From contig DATLJF010000036.1 of assembly GCA_035539015.1 (NCBI GenBank), positions 1 through 20,302 of the forward strand: a DNA stretch of 20,302 nucleotides, written 5' to 3'. A model generated the notes under the pieces. That model saw nothing but the letters and a program-made list of their open reading frames with translations, was not told the DNA's origin and ran no database searches. The position numbers were made by a program, and so were the translations under genes. This DNA comes from Stenotrophomonas_A sp035539015. GTDB lineage: Bacteria; Pseudomonadota; Gammaproteobacteria; Xanthomonadales; Xanthomonadaceae. Positions within the stretch are counted from its first letter, which is position 1. Each line of letters begins with the position of its first letter. Positions 14,483 to 20,302 of the stretch are shown here, piece by piece.

Positions 14483-15460
14483 TCACCCGTGTTCGCCTGG
14501 CGACCACTTCCACGCGTCGGGCAGGTCGTACTCGAGGCCTGACAGGCCGCTGCCAAGCAAGCGCCGCGCAACTTCTGCCCAGACGGGGGCGAGCTTGCCA
14601 GTGGCCTCGTACTGCAACAGCTGTTTGGCGATCAGTTCCAGCCGCAGTGCGGGATCGGGAAGGACATCAGGTCGCAGCAATGGCGGATTGAAAGCAGGCA
14701 GCGAACGCCGCTGTAACGCCATCGAGATGCTGATGCGGGGCCGCTCGCACAGCAGGCTGCCGCGGCTGCCCCAATGCAACAGCGATTGGCTCCAGATCAT
14801 CACATCGCCCGCGTCCGCGTTCAGGGTACGGATGTCCTGCCCGCCGAAGTCGGCTGCATTGACGCGGCCCTCTGCGTGCCCGGCGTCGCGATTTCTCGGT
14901 ACCAGCATGATGCAGCCGCTGAACGAGTCCACCGGCACCAGCGGAATCCAGACCGACAGCGCCCCGGCCGCGCCATCGGCGGTCAGTGAGCGCGCCCCCA
15001 GGTCGCGATGCAGGCTCCAGCCGGCTTCGCCAGCTGCTGGATCCACATGCCAAGCCCAGAAATCAGGCAGCAGCCAATAGTCCTCGCCTTCAAGCGCAGA
15101 CTTCAGTAGCGGTTGCAAACGCGCATAGCTGATCCAGAATTCGTCGGCAAGGAAACAGAACACCGGCGGGATGCCTGCCTGGGCCAGGCGCGCAACCACC
15201 GTTGCCATCGCTTGCAGGGGGTGACCGCGCCAACGGCCATGGGCCCGGAACGCGTAATAGCCTTCCAGCGCCATTTGCCGTTGCAGCAGCTCATGTTCGT
15301 CCGGGTTGGGCAGGATCGGGCGTGCGCGGGCGGCCAAGCCGGCGTCCCCGATGTGCAGCGGCTGCAGCAACGGCGCTAGCCGGGCAAGCAGCGCCGGTAG
15401 TGCGAACCGCTGTCCATCGGCCACCAAACAACTGTCAAAAGGCGCAGGTAATGTGGGCAT
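14483..15460 (-). CDS. Phytanoyl-CoA dioxygenase (PhyH)-like Fe(II)/2-oxoglutarate enzyme
   Basis: The 325-residue protein has the iron-binding facial triad of the PhyH family. The His-x-Asp is His151-Arg-Asp153 in GWSLHRDLG, and the distal His229 lies in MIWSQSLLHWGSRG. Arg242 in CERPRISISMAL is a candidate 2-oxoglutarate ligand. The strand ALSVWIPLVPVDSFSGCIML and the phrase LNADAGDVMIW are characteristic of the double-stranded beta-helix core. About 130 residues precede the core and probably cover the active site. Members hydroxylate diverse small molecules, including lipids and secondary metabolites; the substrate here is unknown and neighbours give no pathway. No signal peptide is seen. 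The start ATG 15460-15458 is chosen as the one giving a normal-length protein; the frame stays open upstream as a shadow of pip. It is divergent from pip by 102 bases. Confidence 0.85.
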   Translation of the reverse strand: MPTLPAPFDSCLVADGQRFALPALLARLAPLLQPLHIGDAGLAARARPILPNPDEHELLQRQMALEGYYAFRAHGRWRGHPLQAMATVVARLAQAGIPPVFCFLADEFWISYARLQPLLKSALEGEDYWLLPDFWAWHVDPAAGEAGWSLHRDLGARSLTADGAAGALSVWIPLVPVDSFSGCIMLVPRNRDAGHAEGRVNAADFGGQDIRTLNADAGDVMIWSQSLLHWGSRGSLLCERPRISISMALQRRSLPAFNPPLLRPDVLPDPALRLELIAKQLLQYEATGKLAPVWAEVARRLLGSGLSGLEYDLPDAWKWSPGEHG

Positions 15461-15562
15461 GGTGCGGGCTTTCAAACGGCCTGCACACGCTAGCACAGCT
15501 TGTTGCAGGACCTGGGGATGGCCCGGGCTAGAATTGGTTTTTCTGCCGAGCCTGCGCCCACC

Positions 15563-16504
15563 ATGCGTACCCTGTATCCCGAGATCGAACCTTTCGCCAC
15601 CGGCACGCTGAAGGTGGACGAGCGCCACACCCTTTATTACGAAGAGTGCGGCAATCCGCAGGGCAAGCCGGTGGTGTTGCTGCACGGCGGGCCGGGCGGC
15701 GGCATCAGCGCCAAGATGCGGCGTTTCCACGACCCAGCCAAGTACCACATCGTGCTGTTCGATCAGCGCGGCTCGGGCCGTTCGACCCCGCACGCGGATC
15801 TGGTCGACAACACGACCTGGGACCTGGTGGCCGACATCGAGCGGCTGCGCGAGCAGTTGGGCATCGCGCGCTGGCAGGTGTTCGGCGGCAGCTGGGGCTC
15901 TACCCTGGCCCTGGCCTACGCCCAGAAGCACCCGGCGCAGGTGACCGAACTGGTGCTGCGCGGCATCTTCATGCTGCGCCGCTGGGAACTGGAATGGTTC
16001 TACCAGGAAGGCGCCAGCCGCCTGTTCCCGGATGCCTGGGAACACTACGTGGCAGCGATCCCGCCAGTGGAGCGGCACGACTTGATCTCGGCGTTCCATC
16101 GTCGCCTTACCAGCGAGGACGAAGCGGTGCGCCTGGCCGCGGCGCGTGCCTGGAGCGTGTGGGAAGGCGCGACCAGTTTCCTGCACGTGGACCGTGACTT
16201 CGTCAGTGGCCACGAAGATGCCAAGTTCGCCCTGGCCTTCGCCCGGATCGAGAACCACTATTTCGTCAACGGCGGTTTCTTCGAAGTGGACGACCAGCTG
16301 CTGCGCGATGTGCCGCGCATCGCCGACATCCCGGGCGTGATCGTGCAGGGCCGCTATGACGTGGTGTGCCCGATGCAGAGTGCCTGGGACCTGCACAAGG
16401 CCTGGCCGAAGTCGACGCTGGAGATCAGCGCTGCCGCGGGCCACTCGGCCTTCGAGCCGGAGAACATCGACGCGCTGGTGCGCGCCACCGACCGCTTCGC
16501 CTGA
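15563..16504 (+). CDS. pip: Proline iminopeptidase
   Basis: The 313-residue alpha/beta-hydrolase removes N-terminal proline from peptides in the cytoplasm. The catalytic triad is visible and numbered as I recall for the Xanthomonas enzyme: Ser110 in the nucleophile elbow VFGGSWGSTLALAYA, Asp266 in VIVQGRYDVVCP and His294 in AAGHSAFEPEN. The oxyanion-hole region LLHGGPGGGIS (near residues 39-49) and VLFDQRGSGRSTPHA are family marks. The helical cap domain lies around residues 140-240 and contains ARAWSVWEGATSF. The start is ATG 15563, giving the typical length; the preceding bases are not a strong ribosome-binding site. A TAGAAT at 15529-15534 is a possible -10, although the nearest -35-like TTGCAG is 20 bases away. 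A strong hairpin follows the stop. Confidence 0.97.
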   Translation: MRTLYPEIEPFATGTLKVDERHTLYYEECGNPQGKPVVLLHGGPGGGISAKMRRFHDPAKYHIVLFDQRGSGRSTPHADLVDNTTWDLVADIERLREQLGIARWQVFGGSWGSTLALAYAQKHPAQVTELVLRGIFMLRRWELEWFYQEGASRLFPDAWEHYVAAIPPVERHDLISAFHRRLTSEDEAVRLAAARAWSVWEGATSFLHVDRDFVSGHEDAKFALAFARIENHYFVNGGFFEVDDQLLRDVPRIADIPGVIVQGRYDVVCPMQSAWDLHKAWPKSTLEISAAAGHSAFEPENIDALVRATDRFA

Positions 16505-16521
16505 GGCAGGCGGCGGCCATG

Positions 16522-16553
16522 TCACCCGCGTCGGCGTGTGCCGACGCAGGTGA
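16522..16553. terminator. Bidirectional hairpin between pip and the amidohydrolase gene
   Basis: TCACC-C-GCGTCGGC (16522-16535), a GTGT loop and GCCGACGC-A-GGTGA (16540-16553) form a stem of 13 pairs with one central mismatch. It lies in the 81-base gap between two convergent stop codons. GTCTCT just after it on the plus strand is the only T-containing tail. It probably terminates both transcripts. Confidence 0.75.
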
Positions 16554-16585
16554 GTCGGTCTCTCCGGTGCCGGCCGTGCAATGGC

Positions 16586-17359
16586 TCAGAGGAATTGCGC
16601 CGCCAATGGCGGCAACAGCCGCGCCAAGCGCTGTGCCCACAGCAGCTGCCCGCCTTCGTCGGCGATCAGGTCCTGGCGGATCTCTAGTTCCACATGCAGC
16701 AGGCCGCGCCCTTCGCCGTAGACCGGCACCGCGTAGTCGCTGCTGTCACTGACCGCGTAGGGCTGGTTATCGCCCACGACCAGATCGCCTTGGGCCTGCA
16801 GCGCATCGCGTAGCGCGTGCGCCAGCCGGGTGTCGCGGTGATAGAGCACCCCCGCGTGCCAGGGCCGGGCGACGCCGGCCATCGCCGGGGTGAAGCTATG
16901 CATTGCCACCAGCAGGGTCGGGCGTGCCTGCGCCTGGCGTGCATCGAGTTCCTGGACGATGCGCGCGTGGTAAGGCGCGAAGATCTCGTCGATCCGCTGC
17001 TGCCGCTGTGCCGCGTCAAGGCTGGCATTGCCAGGCACGTCGGTGCCGTCGCTGCGCTGGGCGATCAACGTGGGCGAACCATGCGGGCGGTTGCAGTCGA
17101 TGACCAGGCGCGAATAGGTCTGGGTGATTGCCACCGCGTCCAGTGCGGTGGCCAGTTGCGCGGTGACCCCGGCAATGCCGATGTCCCAGCCGATATGGCG
17201 GTCGAGCTCAGCCTGGGCCAGGCCGAGGTCGTGCAGCGCACGCGGCACGCGCTGGCCGGCGTGGTCGGCGATCAGCAGCCAGGGCGAGCGGCCGCCGCCA
17301 TTGTGGACGGTGAACGCAGGCGGGTCTCCCGCGCCCAGCAGCGCTCGCGGTTCACTCAC
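16586..17359 (-). CDS. N-formylglutamate amidohydrolase family protein
   Basis: The 257-residue protein fits the FGase/HutG-like amidohydrolase family: LLIADHAGQRVPRALHDLGL near residue 28, HIGWDIGIAGVTAQLATAL, the TYSRLVIDCNRPHGSPTLI block, TLLVAMHSFTPAMAG and HVELEIRQDLI near the end. The conserved His, Asp, Arg and Glu residues suggest a metal-dependent amidase that hydrolyses N-formylglutamate or a related amide. No hut genes are near, so a role in histidine breakdown is not supported by context. The start is GTG 17359-17357, which overlaps the end of the Nudix gene by eight bases and has no distinct ribosome-binding site, so translation probably depends on that gene. It is the last gene of a four-gene overlapped unit and ends before the hairpin facing pip. 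Confidence 0.87.
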   Translation of the reverse strand: MSEPRALLGAGDPPAFTVHNGGGRSPWLLIADHAGQRVPRALHDLGLAQAELDRHIGWDIGIAGVTAQLATALDAVAITQTYSRLVIDCNRPHGSPTLIAQRSDGTDVPGNASLDAAQRQQRIDEIFAPYHARIVQELDARQAQARPTLLVAMHSFTPAMAGVARPWHAGVLYHRDTRLAHALRDALQAQGDLVVGDNQPYAVSDSSDYAVPVYGEGRGLLHVELEIRQDLIADEGGQLLWAQRLARLLPPLAAQFL

Positions 17360-17915
17360 GCGGCGTGCCGTCCAGGTGATGTTCGATCATCCACAGCCCG
17401 GCCCAGAGCTTGGCGTCCAGCTCGTAGCCTTCGCCCATCTTTTCCACCAGCCAGGCGGCCGCGCGGGCACGCGGGATCTCGTGCACGTTGATGTCCTCGC
17501 TGTCATCGCCACCGCCGGCACCGACCCGGCGCAACCCGGTGGCGCGCACGAAGGCGACCTTCTCGTTGCTGGCGCCGGAGGAGGTCGGGCCGATCATCAA
17601 TACCTCGGCGTGGTCGGCGGTCCAGCCGGTTTCTTCTTCCAGCTCGCGTACCGCCGAGGCTTCGATCGATTCGCCGGCCTCGATATCGCCGACCAACCCG
17701 GCCGGCATTTCGATCGTGCGCGCCTGCAGCGGCACCCGGAACTGTTCGACGAACACCACGTTGTCCTCCGGCGTCACCGCGATGATGATCGCGGCCAGGC
17801 CACCGGCATGCACGCGCTCTGAGTATTCCCAAGTTCCGCGCACCAGCATGCGTTGGTACTTGCCTTCGTAGACCACGCGCGGTTCGGCATGGCGCCCTTC
17901 GGTTTCTCGATTCAT
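17352..17915 (-). CDS. Nudix hydrolase, ADP-ribose pyrophosphatase-like
   Basis: The 187-residue protein has a perfect Nudix box at residues 76-98: Gly76, Glu82, Arg90-Glu91, Glu94-Glu95 and Gly97, which bind the metals and diphosphate. The upstream TIEMPAGLVGDIEAGE and the beta-rich N-terminal half (VVYEGKYQRMLVRGTWEYSE, then VVFVEQFRVPLQARTIEMP) are as in ADP-sugar pyrophosphatases such as NudE/NudF. It probably hydrolyses ADP-ribose or a related nucleotide sugar in the cytoplasm; the exact substrate is not readable. The ATG overlaps the TGA of the exonuclease gene (ATGA), and its end overlaps the GTG of the amidohydrolase by eight bases. Both joints indicate translational coupling within a single operon. 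Confidence 0.93.
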   Translation of the reverse strand: MNRETEGRHAEPRVVYEGKYQRMLVRGTWEYSERVHAGGLAAIIIAVTPEDNVVFVEQFRVPLQARTIEMPAGLVGDIEAGESIEASAVRELEEETGWTADHAEVLMIGPTSSGASNEKVAFVRATGLRRVGAGGGDDSEDINVHEIPRARAAAWLVEKMGEGYELDAKLWAGLWMIEHHLDGTPRE

Positions 17916-18889
17916 GGGGCGAAATCTTCCGTGGAGGGGGAGGTCGAAAACGGGACATTGGCGGCAGCGTGCAGGCGGCGCCGCGTCATCGGGCCGAAGC
18001 GCAGCGCCTCGCAGAGCCCGGCCAGCATGTCGGCATCGCCGTTGGCGCGGCCGAAGCCGGAGGCCGGCAAGCCGAGCGGGGCGTCCAGCGCTACCGTGGT
18101 GAGTTGCCGCCACAACAGCGCATGCTCGCGTTGCTCGCGCAGGCGCACCGCCATTTGCGCGGCGCCGCGCAGGCGCAGGAACGGCACTTCGTCCAGGCGC
18201 GCCAACAGCACGTCCAGGCTGCCGAAGTGCGCCAGCAGCACGGCCGCCGACTTGGTGCCGATGCCGGTCACCCCGGGAATGTTGTCCACCGCATCGCCGC
18301 ACAATGCCAGGTAGTCGGCGATCTGGTGCGCATGCACGCCGTGCCGCGCCTTGACCCCGTCCATGCCCCAACGCTGGCCACGGGCGAAGTCCCATTGCTC
18401 ATCGTGCTCGAACAGCAATTGCGACAGGTCCTTGTCGGCCGACACGATGATGCCGCGGAAATCCTGCGCGCGCGCCGCATGCAAGGCGCTGCCGATCAGG
18501 TCATCGGCCTCGTATTCGGTATGCCCCATCACCGCCAGGCCGAGCGCAGCGCACAGCGCCTTGCAATGGGCGAACTGGCGCCGCAGTTCTTCCGGCGCCG
18601 GATCGCGGTTGGCCTTGTAGGCGGGATACAGGCCGTGGCGGAAGCAACTGTCCAACGCTTCGTCGAAGGCCACCACCACGTGTTGCGGGCGCTCGCGCTC
18701 GATCAGGTCCAGCAGGAAGCGGGCGAACCCATGCACCGCGTTGGTCGGCCAGCCGTGGGCGTCGCGAAACTCGTCCGGCATCGAATGCCAGGCACGGAAC
18801 ACATACAAGCTGGCGTCCACCAGGTACAGCGGCTTGCGTGCCGGGCTCAAGCACGGCGCCGTCACGGCCGATAAGTCCGAATGGGTCAT
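17912..18889 (-). CDS. 5'-3' exonuclease with FEN/H3TH domain
   Basis: The 325-residue protein matches the stand-alone 5' nuclease family (related to the DNA polymerase I N-terminal domain and to Xni/ExoIX). Metal-binding acids are visible in order: Asp25 in LYLVDASLYVFRAW, Asp76 in VVVAFDEALDS, Glu127-Ala-Asp-Asp130 in EYEADDLIGSA, Asp152 and Asp154 in VSADKDLSQLL, and Asp199 and Asp202 in CGDAVDNIPG. The helix-three-turn-helix DNA-binding motif follows (GVTGIGTKSAAVLL). Such enzymes remove flaps or RNA primers in replication and repair. The length exceeds Xni (about 250 residues) and approaches the Pol I nuclease domain; the last 20 residues look disordered. Its ATG overlaps the nitroreductase TGA, and its TGA overlaps the Nudix ATG (both ATGA). 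Confidence 0.93.
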   Translation of the reverse strand: MTHSDLSAVTAPCLSPARKPLYLVDASLYVFRAWHSMPDEFRDAHGWPTNAVHGFARFLLDLIERERPQHVVVAFDEALDSCFRHGLYPAYKANRDPAPEELRRQFAHCKALCAALGLAVMGHTEYEADDLIGSALHAARAQDFRGIIVSADKDLSQLLFEHDEQWDFARGQRWGMDGVKARHGVHAHQIADYLALCGDAVDNIPGVTGIGTKSAAVLLAHFGSLDVLLARLDEVPFLRLRGAAQMAVRLREQREHALLWRQLTTVALDAPLGLPASGFGRANGDADMLAGLCEALRFGPMTRRRLHAAANVPFSTSPSTEDFAP

Positions 18890-19461
18890 GGCGACCAGTC
18901 TTCGAGCAGTGCCGCAGGGTCCGGCCGCTCGCGCTCGGGCGCGGCCAGGCGGGGGGTGCCGATATGGATGAAACCGACAATGCGCTCGTGCGTGTCCAGA
19001 CCGAGGTGGGCGGCCACTTCCGGGTCGTAGGCCATCCAGGCGGTCAGCCACTGCGCGCCGAACCCGTAAGCCTGCGCCGCCTGCAGCAAAGCGAAGCACA
19101 CGCAGCCGGCGGTCAACAGTTGTTCCTGCTCGGGGACTTTGTGATCCGGTTGCAGGCGGGCGACCACGGTGACCACCAGCGGGGCGAAACTGAATCGTTG
19201 CCGATCCTTTTCCAGGGCTGCCGGCGCGGCATCGGGGTCGCGTTGCAGGGTGCGTGTGGCGAGGAACTGGCCCAGTGCATCGCGCGCATCGCCGGTAATT
19301 CGCAGGAAACGGAACGGCACCAGCTTGCCGTGGTCGGGCACGCGCACGGCCGAGCGCAACATCGCCAGCAGCGTCGCCTCGTCCGGGCCGGGCTCGCCGA
19401 GCTGGCGGGAGGGCGTCGAGCGGCGCTCGTCGAGCGCCTGCAACGAAAAAAGTGTGTGCAT
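18886..19461 (-). CDS. YdjA-like nitroreductase
   Basis: The 191-residue flavoprotein belongs to the short YdjA group of the nitroreductase family. ALDERRSTPSRQLGEPGPDE is the N-terminal FMN-binding signature (RRS), followed by AVRVPDHGKLVPFRFLRITG, PLVVTVVARLQPDHKVPEQE, LTAGCVCFALLQAAQAYGFG and IVGFIHIGTPRLAAPERERP. It resembles E. coli YdjA along its length. These enzymes bind FMN and use NAD(P)H to reduce nitro- or quinone-type compounds, often as dimers; the natural substrate is unknown. The start ATG 19461-19459 gives the family N-terminus (an in-frame start at 19482 adds unconserved residues). A perfect TATAAT on the minus strand at 19495-19490 suggests a promoter with a leader of about 22 bases. 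It is the first gene of the overlapped unit. Confidence 0.92.
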   Translation of the reverse strand: MHTLFSLQALDERRSTPSRQLGEPGPDEATLLAMLRSAVRVPDHGKLVPFRFLRITGDARDALGQFLATRTLQRDPDAAPAALEKDRQRFSFAPLVVTVVARLQPDHKVPEQEQLLTAGCVCFALLQAAQAYGFGAQWLTAWMAYDPEVAAHLGLDTHERIVGFIHIGTPRLAAPERERPDPAALLEDWSP

Positions 19462-19481
19462 AATCCCACTTTGAAACCGCA

Positions 19482-19508
19482 ATGGCCCGATTATAGACGG
19501 CCATCGGG
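19482..19508. promoter_or_regulatory. Dyad over a -10 element, divergent promoter region of nitroreductase and DUF1631
   Basis: TATAAT on the minus strand (19495-19490) is a perfect -10 for the nitroreductase gene, with no good -35. It is enclosed by ATGGCC (19482-19487) facing GGCCAT (19499-19504), and by CCCGAT (19486-19491) facing ATCGGG (19503-19508). Such a dyad across a promoter suggests a repressor site. On the plus strand TTGAAA (19471-19476) and TATAGA (19492-19497) are 15 bases apart, a poor DUF1631 promoter. Confidence 0.4.
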
Positions 19509-19595
19509 AACCGCTATCGGGGGGCAGCGGCGGCCATTTGGCGCGCGGATACCCAGCAGGGCGGTCGCTTCCACCGTGTCCGTGGTCCCCGCGCT

Positions 19596-20302
19596 ATGAC
19601 GATCCATTCGCTGTCCGACGACCTCCCCAACCGCAACCTGCAATTGCTTGAACAGGTGCGCGAAGCGGTCCTGGTTCCGCTGGCCTCGGCCTTCATGGAA
19701 GTGCAGGGCGTGCTGGCCGAGGCGCTGTTCCGCCAGGCCGAGCGCACCAGCGTCGGGCAAAGCGATTATTTCGAGGCGATCGAGCTGCTGCGCCGCCAGC
19801 GCGAGCATGTCACCGCCGCCTTCCGTGGCCATCTCGCCAAGGCCTGGCAGGCGCTGGAGAGTGGCCGCCCGTTGTCGGTGGAGCGCACCCTGGCGCGCGG
19901 CCCGCAGGATCTGACCCTGGTGCCCGAGCACGAGCTCGATGTGCGGCTGGCGGTGCGTAACCTGGCCGGCTCCCTGCAGCACCGCTGGCGCCCCGAGCTG
20001 ATGCGGCTGAACCGCTATATCGGCTTCATCGCCGGTGGCCTGCGCATCGATGCCGACAACAACCCGTTCGGGCCCGAACACCTCGGTACTGCCGTGTACG
20101 CCGCCTTCCAGGGCCTGCCGCTGGCGCCGCGGGTGCACCTGGCGGTGATCAAGATCTGCGAACAGCAACTGGGCGAGCGCATTGGCGAGCTCTATGCCGG
20201 GCTCGAACAGTCGCTGGCCGAAGTCACCCGCCTGCGCGACCTGCCGGCGGCCCGTGCACGCCGCCAGGCGATTCCGCGCGCCGATACCGCCGAGACCGAG
20301 CA
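19596..20302 (+). CDS. DUF1631 family protein (5' part, runs off the window)
   Basis: The frame starts at ATG 19596 and is open for 235 codons to the window edge, so the C-terminus is missing. The visible part is charged and mostly helical, for example LPNRNLQLLEQVREAVLVPL and YFEAIELLRRQREHVTAAF. It includes the stretch NPFGPEHLGTAVYAAFQGL near residue 156, which is typical of the DUF1631 family found in many gammaproteobacteria (members are commonly about 700-800 residues). The repeated short helices rich in Leu, Arg and Gln recall an elongated helical-repeat protein. There is no signal peptide or membrane segment in the visible part. The function is not known to me; some databases name relatives as thymidine-phosphorylase-like on weak grounds, which I do not adopt. 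Confidence 0.85.
   Translation, partial: MTIHSLSDDLPNRNLQLLEQVREAVLVPLASAFMEVQGVLAEALFRQAERTSVGQSDYFEAIELLRRQREHVTAAFRGHLAKAWQALESGRPLSVERTLARGPQDLTLVPEHELDVRLAVRNLAGSLQHRWRPELMRLNRYIGFIAGGLRIDADNNPFGPEHLGTAVYAAFQGLPLAPRVHLAVIKICEQQLGERIGELYAGLEQSLAEVTRLRDLPAARARRQAIPRADTAETE

Noticed and set aside
15461..16525. N-terminal extension of the PhyH-like frame across pip
   Set aside because: The extension is antisense to a well supported pip gene; a normal-length PhyH protein starts at ATG 15460.

Overview
The window is GC-rich chromosomal DNA from a gammaproteobacterium, most likely of the Xanthomonadaceae/Lysobacteraceae (Xanthomonas, Stenotrophomonas, Lysobacter, Luteimonas or a relative). This is a judgement from gene content: a 313-residue proline iminopeptidase with its triad at Ser110/Asp266/His294 (the numbering I recall for the Xanthomonas enzyme), an ahpC-ahpF-oxyR cluster as known in Xanthomonas, a DUF1631 protein, and GC-rich dispersed palindromes between genes. 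Almost everything looks like core genome. I see no insertion sequence, prophage, CRISPR array, tRNA or rRNA.

Left part (1-4525, all on the minus strand). In transcription order: an AraC-type regulator, an EamA/DMT permease, a cysteine-rich lipoprotein, a zinc nucleoside deaminase, the 23S rRNA methyltransferase rlmM, and an exported SMP-30/gluconolactonase-like protein cut by the window edge. The lipoprotein and deaminase overlap by one base, and the deaminase stop codon carries the rlmM ribosome-binding site, so these three are probably translated from one message. A 307-base gap (4526-4832) separates the regulator from a plus-strand Abi/HEPN-type protein, the only accessory, defence-like gene seen. 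It ends inside the stop codon of the convergent glnS.

Middle part (5486-13442). glnS (minus) is divergent from a DUF2007-msrA pair (plus). Next comes a minus-strand block: ahpC, ahpF, oxyR, rnk, tal. The peroxide module is complete. OxyR keeps Cys199 and Cys208, AhpF has both CxxC pairs, and AhpC has its peroxidatic and resolving cysteines. Upstream of ahpC is a good -35/-10 pair with an OxyR-like 37-base operator directly abutting the -35. With msrA (methionine sulfoxide repair) and tal (pentose phosphate pathway) nearby, the block reads as an oxidative-stress neighbourhood. A 93-base palindromic element and an overlapping hairpin lie between ahpC and ahpF.

Right part (13643-20302). prmC (plus) is divergent from ahpC and convergent with a phytanoyl-CoA-dioxygenase-like protein (minus), which is divergent from pip (plus). 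A strong bidirectional hairpin separates pip from a tightly overlapped minus-strand operon: YdjA-like nitroreductase, 5'-3' exonuclease, Nudix hydrolase, N-formylglutamate amidohydrolase. A DUF1631 gene (plus) runs off the right edge.

I did not find a clearly new multi-gene system. The observations most worth following are the alternative-pairing palindromes between ahpC and ahpF, the lone HEPN/Abi gene, the terminator-like hairpin in the rnk leader, and the coupled lipoprotein-deaminase-rlmM unit.
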